A stretch of DNA of 64,000 bases from Lachnospiraceae bacterium (GCA_017615545.1 JAFZZY010000047.1:62001-126000), one strand, 5' to 3'. Positions 8,888 to 17,872 are shown, counted from the first letter of the stretch. Translations and numbers: made by a program. Notes: a model not told the origin generated them from the sequence alone.

Positions 8888-9409
8888 TCAATCTGCCCAG
8901 TATACGTAATTCTCTTTTCTCGGGGCTGTCGGACGCTTTCCGCCGTCATCGTAACCGATGATGAGATTGCCTATGCCCTCGTAATCGCCCTCGATGCCGA
9001 GATCCTTCAGGATCTTCTTGCCGGCCTCGGAGTCGAACACTTCCTTCGCGCGGTGGATCCAGCAGGACGAAACGCCCAGAGCCTCCGCCGCGTTCATCAG
9101 GTTACCCATGACCAGGCTTCCGTCGTAAACGTAGGTCGCAACATTACGATCCGCCAAAACTACGATCACCTGCTTCGCCCCGTAGAACGGATCCATGTTT
9201 GAGCCCATAACGGCTGCATTCAGCGCAGACAGACGGTCGCGAAGCTCATCATTGTCCACCACGATCATGATCGGTGACTGACGGCCCATGCCGGTCGCCG
9301 CGTAGGTTCCTGCCTCGACGATCTGCTCGATCACATCGCGCGGAACTCTCTGGTCCGTATACTTACGGCTGCTTCTTCTGGTCTTCAAAACTTCTAATGT
9401 GTTATTCAT
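8888..9409 (-). CDS. Nitroreductase family protein
   Basis: 173 residues. The N-terminal TRRSSRKYTDQRVP is the FMN-phosphate-binding signature of the NADH oxidase/nitroreductase fold; GTYAATGMGRQSP, SSCWIHRAKEVF and the C-terminal IGNLIIGYDDGGKRP complete it. These are FMN-dependent homodimers that reduce nitro-aromatics, quinones or flavins in vitro; the physiological substrate cannot be told from sequence. A second, different nitroreductase lies at 42129-42671. Its own terminator follows. Confidence 0.9.
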   Translation of the reverse strand: MNNTLEVLKTRRSSRKYTDQRVPRDVIEQIVEAGTYAATGMGRQSPIMIVVDNDELRDRLSALNAAVMGSNMDPFYGAKQVIVVLADRNVATYVYDGSLVMGNLMNAAEALGVSSCWIHRAKEVFDSEAGKKILKDLGIEGDYEGIGNLIIGYDDGGKRPTAPRKENYVYWAD

Positions 9410-9442
9410 AGTAAACCCTCTCTTTCTTATATACTCTCCGGC

Positions 9443-11530
9443 TCACGAAAGCAAGGCTGCAAGCTTTGCAAAATCATAACTGTGGAAGCTCTCTTTTCCT
9501 TCGCAGATCGTAAGGTCATCGGAAACGACCACGTCGGCTTCCTTCGGATCGTCGACGATCTCGGTCGCTGCCCATGCGAAGAAATCATATACGGAAAATG
9601 CTTCCGTCCGGCTGAAGAAATCGGTCAGATACGCATGGTTCAGTTCACCTGCGACCGGAGTACAAATACCGGAAGCGGTATTCAGCCAGACAAACGTGCC
9701 CTCCTTCAGGTCGATACCAAACAGGTGCACGAAGGTGGTCGCACTGTTGATCGTAAAGGAAGTCTGCACGGTCTTCGGCTCGTAGATCTCGCCGGAATTC
9801 GGCTCCTCGCGAAGCATAAATCCTGCACGGCAGAATACGCCACTAAACGGAACCATAGAGAAAACATTGTCCGAAACGATCACATAGCGGACATCCGGCC
9901 ACTCCTTTTTAAATTCGGGAATGTTGATGTCGTAGTACTCCGAGCCGCCGGTGTAGCCCGACGTCTCGTCACCGGAGAACGTGATCGCAGGGGATTGACG
10001 CTCGGCCATGGTACGCCAGGAAAACTCGATACTTCCGCCTTCCTCGGTAAGTCCCATGCAGGACAGATCGATGTCATCCACACGCTCCCAATAAGTAAAC
10101 GCGCGCACGGTCTTCCGGATGTCCAGAGGGAGCTTCGAGCCCTTCGGAAGCACACCGACACCCGCCTCGCCCGCATTTTCCGAGATGGGCCATGCCACCT
10201 GCTTCATAAACGGGTCAATGTAGACCTTGCCGAAGCGGCCGTGCCACAACTGCTTCAGTCTCGCTTTAACCTTATCGAGCGCGCGGGCTGCCAGTTTTTG
10301 CGTAAGAAAACTCTTACGTGCCTTCCACTCGTCCTGCGTCTCGGTATGGGTAGCCATCAGGTTGTGCTTGATATAGCGGAACACTCTCGGTTTGATGGTG
10401 CCGTTGCGGACCATCAGGTCATAAGCGTATAAAAGTTGAACCAAAATGACCTCGTTGTTCGCCGTATCGATCTCGGAGAGGATGTGTTCGATCTCCTCCT
10501 CGCTCTTACAGCGGGAAATGAGGTAATTCAGGCTGCGGAGCACCGCGCCCGAACCCTTTCCGTGACGCAGCACCTCCAGTGCTGTCGTCGCGCCATGTTT
10601 TTTCAGCGCGTCTTCCATGGCCGAATAGGTCGAGTAATTCTTATTTCCGCGCATTGCGTTCACAAACGCACGTGCCGAAGCATTCTTCGGTTTATAGTGC
10701 AGATGATGCAAAAGTCCGCACCAGAGGTCTTTCCTCTCGAAACATTCCGTCACATTGATCGTAGGACCGCCCTGCTCAAACTTCCGGTCGATCAGCGATG
10801 TGATCCATTTACGGTCGCGGTTTCTAAGATTCAGGAGTTTCAGGGGATCCTTCTTATCTGCTTTACTCTTCAGATAAATGTGCGGATACCAGATGTAGAT
10901 CAATTCATCCACGATCTTCAGGATATCCGACAGATTAAACATGCTCAGATAGTTCGTCGTGCGGAACCGGATCATCAGGCGGATCGCCGTGTTTTTTGAA
11001 GCAACGGTCTTCGCGGGCAATCCATACTCGCAGATCGCTTCTGCAAGGACATCCAGATCCGTATCCGAAATCGGACGGGTCTGCTTTAACATCGCCGCCG
11101 CATCCTGCAAAAGGAGCTGAACGCCCTCCGACTCCGACATCACCCGGAATTTTCTCGGTCGATATTTTTCACAAAACGGTGCTCGTTCATATTCCTCTTC
11201 GAAGATCGAGTGCCCCGGCGTGGAAAAATCGCCGGTACCATAGGTCTGCGCATAGTGATACAACTGATCGAACAACAAAGCATCTACGTTTAGAGTACGA
11301 ACCGAACCGGGAAAACCTCTGTAGAACGCAGGCGGAACGTAGATCCTGAGCTGCTCCTGCGCGATCTTGATGCTTTCATTCGTAAGTTTTGTCTTATCTC
11401 CGGACACGATCCGGATACCGAACAACTGCGCTAGCGAATAGAGGGTCTCAAACCAGTTCTCGCCTTTAGAATCGTCGGGATAGGTCAGGATATTCTTCCT
11501 GAACAGCGCCTCTTGAAATACTTTATTCAT
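9443..11530 (-). CDS. Large protein with C-terminal TerD-like domain (MXAN_6230/SCO0854-like)
   Basis: 695 residues from the ATG at 11530, chosen because GGAGG lies 6 nt upstream (an ATG at 11542 is inside that site's context). The first 430 residues are mainly helical with no motif I recognise. Residues about 450-630 look like the TerD/CABP fold in the form seen in the MXAN_6230/SCO0854 group: LPKGSKLPLDIRKTVRAFTY, then DIDLSCMGL, ITFSGDETSGYTGGSEYYDI and VRYVIVSDNVFS with PFSG. TerD domains bind calcium and occur in tellurite-resistance and stress clusters; function of the long form is unknown. No other ter genes are nearby, and no signal or membrane segment is evident. The gene has a consensus promoter and a folded leader. 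Confidence 0.7.
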   Translation of the reverse strand: MNKVFQEALFRKNILTYPDDSKGENWFETLYSLAQLFGIRIVSGDKTKLTNESIKIAQEQLRIYVPPAFYRGFPGSVRTLNVDALLFDQLYHYAQTYGTGDFSTPGHSIFEEEYERAPFCEKYRPRKFRVMSESEGVQLLLQDAAAMLKQTRPISDTDLDVLAEAICEYGLPAKTVASKNTAIRLMIRFRTTNYLSMFNLSDILKIVDELIYIWYPHIYLKSKADKKDPLKLLNLRNRDRKWITSLIDRKFEQGGPTINVTECFERKDLWCGLLHHLHYKPKNASARAFVNAMRGNKNYSTYSAMEDALKKHGATTALEVLRHGKGSGAVLRSLNYLISRCKSEEEIEHILSEIDTANNEVILVQLLYAYDLMVRNGTIKPRVFRYIKHNLMATHTETQDEWKARKSFLTQKLAARALDKVKARLKQLWHGRFGKVYIDPFMKQVAWPISENAGEAGVGVLPKGSKLPLDIRKTVRAFTYWERVDDIDLSCMGLTEEGGSIEFSWRTMAERQSPAITFSGDETSGYTGGSEYYDINIPEFKKEWPDVRYVIVSDNVFSMVPFSGVFCRAGFMLREEPNSGEIYEPKTVQTSFTINSATTFVHLFGIDLKEGTFVWLNTASGICTPVAGELNHAYLTDFFSRTEAFSVYDFFAWAATEIVDDPKEADVVVSDDLTICEGKESFHSYDFAKLAALLS

Positions 11531-11547
11531 CCGTGCCTCCATAAACA

Positions 11548-11630
11548 GAAAAGCGGCGATATCATCGAATTGAACTCGGAAAAAGAAGTAAACTCGATTA
11601 GCTGCCGCTTTTCATGCAGACGTATCTGCT
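11548..11630 (-). promoter_or_regulatory. Structured leader of the TerD-like gene
   Basis: Two hairpins follow the promoter on the minus strand: GCAGA-TACG-TCTGC (11617-11630), then a perfect 10-bp stem GAAAAGCGGC / GCCGCTTTTC (arms 11605-11614 and 11548-11557) enclosing about 47 nt. The second stem ends 5 nt before the GGAGG ribosome site, so it could control translation. Confidence 0.5.
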
Positions 11631-11642
11631 TTATTTAGTTTT

Positions 11643-11671
11643 ATTATACTCTGCTTCCGATGATCTGTCAA
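11643..11671 (-). promoter_or_regulatory. Consensus sigma-A promoter of the TerD-like gene
   Basis: Minus-strand TTGACA (11666-11671), 17-nt spacer, TATAAT (11643-11648): a perfect match to consensus, giving a leader of about 105 nt. Confidence 0.85.
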
Positions 11672-11699
11672 CCAAAACGAAACGGATGAAAGCCTTCAT

Positions 11700-12458
11700 T
11701 CATATTTCGATATCCAGCTCCACCGGACAGTGGTCCGAGCCATACACATCAGTCAATATCTTCGAGTCGACGATCTTCTCCTTCGCGTCATCCGAAACCA
11801 GGTAATAGTCGATACGCCATCCTGCGTTGTTTTCCCGTGCATGGAAGCGGTACGACCACCAGGAATAGATGTCGCGCGCATCCGGATACTTATACCGGAA
11901 GCTGTCGGTAAAACCGCTCGCCAGAAGTTTCGTCATCTTCTCGCGTTCCTCATCAGTGAAGCCCGCGTTCTTACGGTTGGATTTCGGGTTCTTCAGGTCG
12001 ATCTCCAGATGCGCAACGTTCATATCGCCGCACACGATCACGCTCTTCTGCTGCGCCAGTCCGTTCAGATAGGCGCGGAAATCATCCTCCCATACCATCC
12101 GGTAATCCAGACGCTTCAGGCCGTCCTGCGAGTTCGGCACGTAGACGGTAACGTAATAAAACGTTCCCATATCCAGTGTGATCACACGCCCCTCATGGTC
12201 ATGCTCTTCAATGCCGATGCCGTAAGTCACGCTGACCGGTTCCTGCTTGGAAAATACAGCCGTGCCGGAGTAACCTTTTTTCTCCGCCGAATACCAGTAC
12301 TGATGGTATCCGGGCAGATCCAGTTCGATCTGCCCCGGCTGGCACTTCGTCTCCTGCAGCGAAAACAGATCTGCATCTGCGGCCTTAAAGAAATCCATAA
12401 ATCCTTTATCTGCCACGGCGCGGATGCCGTTGACATTCCATGAAATACACTTTATCAT
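11700..12458 (-). CDS. xthA: Exodeoxyribonuclease III
   Basis: 252 residues, full length for the ExoIII/APE1 family. Signature pieces: MIKCISWNVNGIRA, LQETKC (metal-binding Glu), GYSGTAVFS, VCGDMNVAHLEIDLKNP and the C-terminal GSDHCPVELDIEI (catalytic Asp-His). The enzyme incises at abasic sites and trims 3' ends during base excision repair in the cytoplasm. It starts 15 nt after the L-LDH stop codon and is probably co-transcribed with it. Confidence 0.95.
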   Translation of the reverse strand: MIKCISWNVNGIRAVADKGFMDFFKAADADLFSLQETKCQPGQIELDLPGYHQYWYSAEKKGYSGTAVFSKQEPVSVTYGIGIEEHDHEGRVITLDMGTFYYVTVYVPNSQDGLKRLDYRMVWEDDFRAYLNGLAQQKSVIVCGDMNVAHLEIDLKNPKSNRKNAGFTDEEREKMTKLLASGFTDSFRYKYPDARDIYSWWSYRFHARENNAGWRIDYYLVSDDAKEKIVDSKILTDVYGSDHCPVELDIEI

Positions 12459-12473
12459 ATCGTCCTCCGCGAC

Positions 12474-13463
12474 CTATTCATTGACCGTAAGATCCAGAGA
12501 ATCCGCGATCTCCTTCAGCGCACGCGCGGACGCCATGAGTTTCGTGATCTCATCCTCATCGAGTGAGATCGGGATCTTCTCTTCTACGCCGTCCGCGCCT
12601 ACGATCGCCGGCATGGACAGGCAGATATCAGTCAGGCCGTACTGGCCCTCCATCAGACTGGAGATCGACAGAATGGACTTCTCGTCGCGGGCAATAGCCT
12701 CACAGATGCGGCGGACCGCCATCGCAACGCCATAGTAGGTCGCCTTCTTGCGCTCAATGATCTCGTACGCCGAATTCTTAACCATTTCCTGGATGTGGCG
12801 CTCGGACTCGTCATGATTGAAATGTCCGCGCATCTCGCAGAATTTGGAGAGCGGAACACCGGAAACCATGGCGCCGGACCATGCCGCGAGCTCGCTGTCG
12901 CCGTGCTCACCGATGATGAACGCGTGCACCGCGCGGCTGTCGACCGAAAGATGGTTGCTCAGCATATGCTTCAGGCGCGCTGTATCCAGAACCGTACCCG
13001 AACCGATGACGCGATGTGCCGGAAAGCCGGACAGTTTCTGCGCCACGTAGGTCAGGATGTCGACCGGGTTCGACACGATAAGCAAAACGCCCTCGCATCC
13101 GCGTTTTTTGATCTCGGGAATGATGGACTTGTAGATCGCCACGTTCTTCTGCACCAGATCCAGACGTGTCTCGCCCGGCTTCTGCGCAGCGCCCGCAGTA
13201 ATGATAATGATCGAAGCATCTACGATATCGTCGTAGTCGCCTGCATAGATCTTCATCGGTTTTACAAACGGTACGCCATGACTGATGTCCATCGCCTCGC
13301 CTTCGGCGCGGCTTTTATCTACGTCGATCAGCACCAGCTCCGAAAATGTTCCGGCCTCCATCAGCGCAAATGCGGTAGAGGATCCCACGAAACCGCAGCC
13401 GATGATGGCCGCCTTTCTTATATCCACGTTCTTCTCGGGCAATGCTTTTGTCAATTTCTCCAT
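12474..13463 (-). CDS. ldh: L-lactate dehydrogenase
   Basis: 329 residues from the ATG at 13463, placed 7 nt after AAAGGAG; an ATG two codons earlier is too close to it. KAAIIGCGFVGSSTAFAL is the NAD-binding loop, IDVDKSRAEGEAMDISHG fits NADH specificity, GSGTVLDTARLK carries the substrate Arg, and IGEHGDSELAAWS holds the catalytic His. It reduces pyruvate to L-lactate, regenerating NAD in fermentation. The promoter TTGCGA-N17-TAGAAT (13548-13576) overlaps the edge of the preceding operon's terminator. Confidence 0.94.
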   Translation of the reverse strand: MEKLTKALPEKNVDIRKAAIIGCGFVGSSTAFALMEAGTFSELVLIDVDKSRAEGEAMDISHGVPFVKPMKIYAGDYDDIVDASIIIITAGAAQKPGETRLDLVQKNVAIYKSIIPEIKKRGCEGVLLIVSNPVDILTYVAQKLSGFPAHRVIGSGTVLDTARLKHMLSNHLSVDSRAVHAFIIGEHGDSELAAWSGAMVSGVPLSKFCEMRGHFNHDESERHIQEMVKNSAYEIIERKKATYYGVAMAVRRICEAIARDEKSILSISSLMEGQYGLTDICLSMPAIVGADGVEEKIPISLDEDEITKLMASARALKEIADSLDLTVNE

Positions 13464-13547
13464 ATTCATGCTCCTTTTTCTCGTTGTGTTTTCGTTCTAT
13501 TCGACAGCCCCGATAACGAGGCATTTTCGTCCCTGTGTAACACATCC

Positions 13548-13576
13548 ATTCTACCATGTTTTCCGAAAAATCGCAA
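13548..13576 (-). promoter_or_regulatory. Promoter of ldh
   Basis: Minus-strand -35 TTGCGA (13571-13576), 17-nt spacer, -10 TAGAAT (13548-13553). No clear Rex site was seen. Confidence 0.55.
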
Positions 13577-13584
13577 CGAAAAAA

Positions 13585-13608
13585 GGGGGCGCCGAAAGCG
13601 CGCCCCCC
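13585..13608 (-). terminator. Terminator of the GntR-ABC operon
   Basis: GGGGGCGC-type stem with a CGAAA-region loop, followed on the minus strand by CCTTTTTTCG. Confidence 0.85.
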
Positions 13609-13617
13609 TCTTCTATT

Positions 13618-14562
13618 TCAGTCCTCCTGACCGAGTGTCTTCTCGAAAGAATATCCGAGCAGTTCCATCTCGTAGGTAAATACTTCGTCCAACGTCAGAG
13701 GGATCACCTCCATCAGGATCGGGTTGTGCGGCCTGAGCTGGTCCATTGCGAACTCGCTGTTACCGCGCATGATGACCGTAGCTACGGAACCATGCTTTGA
13801 AAAATGCAACAAACTCAGAGCGCCCTTGCTGTTGAAGATCGTCCCATCCGACAGGTTTTTAAACAGTTCGGGACCGAAATCATGCCGAAATGCGATCTGC
13901 ATCTTAAACAGGTTCGTCTTCAGTTCGCTGACCTCACTCTGGAGCACCAGGCCGCCCTTATGCAAAAGCGCCAGCTGGTCGCAGGTATCCTCGAGTTCAC
14001 GCAGCGAATGCGAGGTGATGACCGCCGTCGTTCCGCGCTCCATGACATCATCATAGATAATGCTCTTCACGACATTTCGCATGATCGGATCCAGACCGTC
14101 AAACGTCTCATCAAAGAAGATATACTTCGTACGACATGCAAGCGCCAGGATCGTGACCGCCTGCCGCTTCATGCCTTTGGAAAATGTGTTCATGCCTTTT
14201 TTGCGTTCCAGTTTGAACCGGTCCGCCAGCTCCTCGTACCGCTCCTGCGAGAAATCCGGGTAGAAACTCCGGTAGATCTTCGCCATCCGGTCCATGGAAG
14301 CATTGCCCATGTAAAACAGTTCATCGGGCACATACACCAGTTTCCGCTTCGTTTTGATATTCTCGAACACCGGCTCGTCGTCGACCGTGATCTCGCCTTC
14401 ATCCTGACGGTACACGCCATTGATCAGGCGCAACAGGGTCGATTTGCCGGCTCCGTTGGAGCCGACCAACCCGTAGATACAATGATCGGGGATCGTACAA
14501 CTGATGTGGTCCAGCGCCGTGAAGTCTTCAAACTTCTTAACTACCTTCTCAACTTTGATCAT
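13618..14562 (-). CDS. ABC transporter ATP-binding protein
   Basis: 314 residues. Walker A is GLVGSNGAGKSTLLRL; the signature-like region is TFSKGMKRQ and Walker B is KYIFFDETFDGLDP, followed by the switch His in VITSHS. The C-terminal 90 residues form the extra domain usual in exporter ATPases of the YtrB/CcmA type. It overlaps the GntR gene by 14 nt and ends the operon of permease, regulator and ATPase. The LSGGQ motif is degenerate (FSKGM), as in many members of this subgroup. Confidence 0.92.
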   Translation of the reverse strand: MIKVEKVVKKFEDFTALDHISCTIPDHCIYGLVGSNGAGKSTLLRLINGVYRQDEGEITVDDEPVFENIKTKRKLVYVPDELFYMGNASMDRMAKIYRSFYPDFSQERYEELADRFKLERKKGMNTFSKGMKRQAVTILALACRTKYIFFDETFDGLDPIMRNVVKSIIYDDVMERGTTAVITSHSLRELEDTCDQLALLHKGGLVLQSEVSELKTNLFKMQIAFRHDFGPELFKNLSDGTIFNSKGALSLLHFSKHGSVATVIMRGNSEFAMDQLRPHNPILMEVIPLTLDEVFTYEMELLGYSFEKTLGQED

Positions 14563-14938
14563 ACGCTTCCCTCCCCTCGTATTCCTCGTTGATCAGTTCG
14601 ATCAATTCTTCTTTCGTCACGCCCGCGAGGATCAGACTGCGAACGATTTCCTTTATCTCTTTCATTTTATCCCTGTGTTCCCTTCTTACGATATCTTTAG
14701 CATCCGGTGTTACAAAGCAACCCTTACCGGGCACGGAGGTGATATACCCCCGCAGGTCCATTTCCGAATACGCCTTCTGTATGGTGTTCGGGTTCACGGA
14801 CAGTTGCACGGAAAGTTGTCGCACGCTGATCATCTTATCTCCCGGCTGAAGGATATCCATCATCACGAACTGCTCAAACTGTTCAATGATCTGCTCGTAG
14901 GGAGGAGTACGCGACATAACATCAATTTGAAACACTGA
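14549..14938 (-). CDS. GntR family regulator, YtrA/YhcF type
   Basis: 129 residues from a GTG at 14938; GGGAGG lies 8 nt upstream and the product then begins FQIDVMSRTPPYEQI, as expected for the family. The ATG at 14953 has no ribosome site. A winged helix-turn-helix (ISVRQLSVQLSVNPNTIQKA) is followed by the short helical tail typical of YtrA-like repressors, which sense no bulky ligand in a separate domain and usually control adjacent ABC genes. It overlaps the permease gene by 17 nt and the ATPase gene by 14 nt. The palindrome at 16899-16925 is the likely operator. Confidence 0.92.
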   Translation of the reverse strand, partial: SVFQIDVMSRTPPYEQIIEQFEQFVMMDILQPGDKMISVRQLSVQLSVNPNTIQKAYSEMDLRGYITSVPGKGCFVTPDAKDIVRREHRDKMKEIKEIVRSLILAGVTKEELIELINEEYEGREAYDQS

Positions 14939-16880
14939 CGTCACCTCCCTCATACGTTCCGTCGATTAGTTTTTGTCGTATATTTACCTGTATCACTACA
15001 GCTTCAGCATAAGGGTAAAACGACGGGCAGATCTCCGGGGATATAACAAACGGAATTTTATATTGACTCTCATATTCATAATCGGAGCATAATTCTACGT
15101 AGATCCATTCATCATAATAGCCTACCACTTCCCCTTTTGGGAACATGATCGTCGAATGAAACAAGAAATCTCTTTTCTGCTTGGCATCCATGGCTTTGAT
15201 ATCAGCTTCTAACGCATTGATCTTTTTCCATTGGTCGAAATCCCCAGTTCCTCCACCGAGGAAGTAAGAAAAATGAAATGTTGAGAATTCCTTATATCCT
15301 TCTATCATTTTCAGCAGATCGATCTGCTCAACCCTTTCCAAAAATTCCGGCGTCTCGATTATTTCCGCAAACGTTTCCGCAGGAAGAGTCAGGCGACGAT
15401 AAATGGTTTTTCCGTTTTTCAAGGTGATCTTCAATCCGGTTCTATAACTCGGCTCGAAGAGTTGATATACGCTGTCATTCACGAGAACATCCGTTCCTGA
15501 CACACGAGCGTTATACTTTTTGTTTATTTGTAGATTTTCGGTTCTTAAATAGCCGTTATGATAGGTATAATCATTTCCTTCAGTGATCGCTTTTTTCAGT
15601 TCTTCAGACACGGCCTTTCTCATGTTTTCGGACGTCAGCGGGATATCAAAGATCAATTCCTGATAAGCGTCCCCGTTTTTCTTATCCGGGGACAGTTTGG
15701 GATGATCGAAGCCCACATCTTCCTTCCAATTGGCGTCAGCTTCGTCTCTCAAATCCATGATCGATACACTGACAATATCATCCGGAGCGGGTTGCTTATT
15801 GATCACAGATTTATGAAGAATGATCACACCGACAATAATGATGACGTTGAACAGGGCTACCCACCCCAAACCTTTCCAATGTTTGAAAGAATTCTTGATC
15901 TTTTTTGTTTGCAAGATCTCGTACAGAAAATATACAATGACCGCCAGCGAGTAAAAGATGATCGCAAGCAACATAAATTCCGTATATGAAGTATCGGTAT
16001 ATGAGCCGTAACCGCCAGAGATAAAATAGATCATCAACATGCCGAGGATCGCAGGCAAACTTAAGGCGCATGCCAGAAGCACTCGTACCGAAGTCTCCAT
16101 CCGCGAGGTCCATGTCGGATGCCCGGCGCTTTCACTGGGTCTTTTCTTGATCAACCACAGCGCAAGAGCATAATAGATGATCGATAACAGTAAAGTATAG
16201 ACGACAGATGTAACACTCGCTCCAGTTGTGCTCATACTGCTCAATACGTAATTGTATTTTTGTGGAGCAAACAAAAAGTCAAACCTGCGTAAAATCAAAT
16301 AAGGCATCGTATTTTCAATGATAAGTCCGACCACATATAGCAGCGCTCTGGGGCCGGCTAAGATCAATATCGTTACCGCAATGTGTGACATTCGGGTTCC
16401 GGTCAATGCATGTGCCAGCCACAACGCGCCGTTCAAATAAAAGGACACGATCAGCCCGAAGAAAAAAACATCCATAAATCGGCCCAAGTCTAAAGTGTTC
16501 AGCATAAACACAAACTTGAGAATACTTTGGATCAATACGGGCAAAACCATATACACTACTCCCCAGCACATGACCGCAAAAGTTGCTGAAAGAACTACGC
16601 TGCGTCTGGAAACAGGAAGTGAATGATAAAAATCGCTTCCGTTACGAGTACGATAATCATGGATCAGAATGCCTGACAAGATCATGGCCACTACCGGAGT
16701 TACATACACCTGCCATACAGAAGGAATGATCCAATCCGGATCCTTTCCATATCCCATCAATACGACAATGATCAACTCCATAATGATGCCAAATGTAGCC
16801 AAAAAGGTCAGCACCAAAGCAGGAAGTCTTAACTTGCGCAGATGCTCCTTAAACATCGAAATACTAAATAACTCCTTCAT
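14922..16880 (-). CDS. ABC-2 type permease with large extracytoplasmic region
   Basis: 652 residues from the ATG at 16880, 7 nt after AGGAGGG; an ATG two codons upstream abuts that site. About ten membrane helices occupy residues 20-350, with an SDFYHSLPVSRRSVVLSAT segment like that of YtrC/YtrD permeases. Residues after about 360 form a soluble domain after a last helix, rich in charged residues. With the GntR regulator and ATPase it makes a three-gene exporter operon similar in arrangement to cell-envelope-stress ytr operons. Substrate unknown. It is more AT-rich than its neighbours. Confidence 0.85.
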   Translation of the reverse strand: MKELFSISMFKEHLRKLRLPALVLTFLATFGIIMELIIVVLMGYGKDPDWIIPSVWQVYVTPVVAMILSGILIHDYRTRNGSDFYHSLPVSRRSVVLSATFAVMCWGVVYMVLPVLIQSILKFVFMLNTLDLGRFMDVFFFGLIVSFYLNGALWLAHALTGTRMSHIAVTILILAGPRALLYVVGLIIENTMPYLILRRFDFLFAPQKYNYVLSSMSTTGASVTSVVYTLLLSIIYYALALWLIKKRPSESAGHPTWTSRMETSVRVLLACALSLPAILGMLMIYFISGGYGSYTDTSYTEFMLLAIIFYSLAVIVYFLYEILQTKKIKNSFKHWKGLGWVALFNVIIIVGVIILHKSVINKQPAPDDIVSVSIMDLRDEADANWKEDVGFDHPKLSPDKKNGDAYQELIFDIPLTSENMRKAVSEELKKAITEGNDYTYHNGYLRTENLQINKKYNARVSGTDVLVNDSVYQLFEPSYRTGLKITLKNGKTIYRRLTLPAETFAEIIETPEFLERVEQIDLLKMIEGYKEFSTFHFSYFLGGGTGDFDQWKKINALEADIKAMDAKQKRDFLFHSTIMFPKGEVVGYYDEWIYVELCSDYEYESQYKIPFVISPEICPSFYPYAEAVVIQVNIRQKLIDGTYEGGDVSVSN

Positions 16881-16898
16881 AAACATGCCCTCCTACAT

Positions 16899-16925
16899 AA
16901 CTGTATTAGTCTGCCTAGTACAGTT
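16899..16925. promoter_or_regulatory. Probable GntR operator in the ABC operon promoter
   Basis: AACTGTATTAG-TCTGC-CTAGTACAGTT is an inverted repeat with 11-bp arms and one mismatch. It starts inside the -10 element and covers the transcription start of the ABC-GntR operon, the position expected for an autorepressed YtrA-type system. Confidence 0.7.
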
Positions 16926-16951
16926 ATAGCATGTAATAATTGCCATGTCAA
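16923..16951 (-). promoter_or_regulatory. Promoter of the ABC-GntR operon
   Basis: Minus-strand TTGACA (16946-16951), 17-nt spacer, TATAAC (16923-16928). Confidence 0.75.
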
Positions 16952-16969
16952 TAGCTTTTTTCGATTCTC

Positions 16970-16998
16970 TTGTAATTTTTTTTCGAAACCACTATACT
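16970..16998 (+). promoter_or_regulatory. Promoter of the GNAT gene
   Basis: TTGTAA (16970-16975), 17-nt spacer, TATACT (16993-16998), divergent from the ABC operon promoter 19 nt away. Confidence 0.65.
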
Positions 16999-17049
16999 AG
17001 GTGCAGAACCACATCGATTCAAGTTGCATCTGCAGGATAAGGAGCCCCC

Positions 17050-17865
17050 ATGATACATAAGACTAGAAAACCCAACCGCGAACTGCTCCGTTCATTCCAT
17101 GAATTCTGGAATGCCATGGCTTCGGAATACCGGCTCCAACCGATCTCCGAATGGATCGACGATGAGGTCCCGATGCTCTATCTCTACGAGACCGATTCTG
17201 ACGGGAGGTGCATCGGCCTTTGCCTGGTCCAGTGTCCGGACGATGAGCCTTGGATCTACATCCTGGTCGATAAAGCGCACCTGCGCCAAAACATAGCTAC
17301 CCGCCTCCTGGCCTCCGCCAAAAAGGCGATCGGTGCTCCCGAGATCTTCCATCTCTCTGGCTCCCTGCAAAATCCCGGTGCCCGCGAGTTCCTCGAAGCC
17401 TCAGGCTTCGAAGTATACTCCCGCGAATGCATCATGGAGCTTAACGCTGAAGATGCCGAAAAGCATGGTTCAACCGGTACGGCTTCCCTTATATCGCTGT
17501 CGGCATGCTCCCCCGAGGACTTCTGTCCTGTCTACGAAACCTGCTTTGGCATGGAATTTCAGCCGGATGAGGGCAATTACTACAAGATCCTCTCATCCGA
17601 CCAAACCCTCGTCGGAGGCGTCGCATTGACCCCCTATCAAAACGGATGGTTCCTGTTCGACCTCTGCGTCCTGCCCGAACACCGCAAACACGGTTACGCC
17701 GCAGCCGCCATCGCAGCAGCCCTCCGCCAGCCCCACCCTACCGGCCAAAAAACCGACCGCATCCTCCTCCACGTATCCACCGCCAACCAACCTGCTTACA
17801 CCCTATACCAAAAAACAGGCTTCACAACCATAGAAGAAAACACACTCTACACCCTATCCAAATAA
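17050..17865 (+). CDS. Tandem GNAT-fold N-acetyltransferase
   Basis: 271 residues after AAGGAG at good spacing. Two GNAT-like halves are visible: residues about 20-140 (YILVDKAHLRQNIATRLLAS, a degenerate acetyl-CoA loop) and about 145-271 (LFDLCVLPEHRKHGYAAAAI, with the classical R/Q-x-x-G-x-A pattern in altered form, and LHVSTANQPAYTLYQKTGF). The family moves an acetyl group from acetyl-CoA to an amine; the acceptor cannot be predicted. One of the few plus-strand genes here; a 14-bp perfect hairpin follows at 17873. Confidence 0.85.
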   Translation: MIHKTRKPNRELLRSFHEFWNAMASEYRLQPISEWIDDEVPMLYLYETDSDGRCIGLCLVQCPDDEPWIYILVDKAHLRQNIATRLLASAKKAIGAPEIFHLSGSLQNPGAREFLEASGFEVYSRECIMELNAEDAEKHGSTGTASLISLSACSPEDFCPVYETCFGMEFQPDEGNYYKILSSDQTLVGGVALTPYQNGWFLFDLCVLPEHRKHGYAAAAIAAALRQPHPTGQKTDRILLHVSTANQPAYTLYQKTGFTTIEENTLYTLSK

Positions 17866-17872
17866 AACCCAA

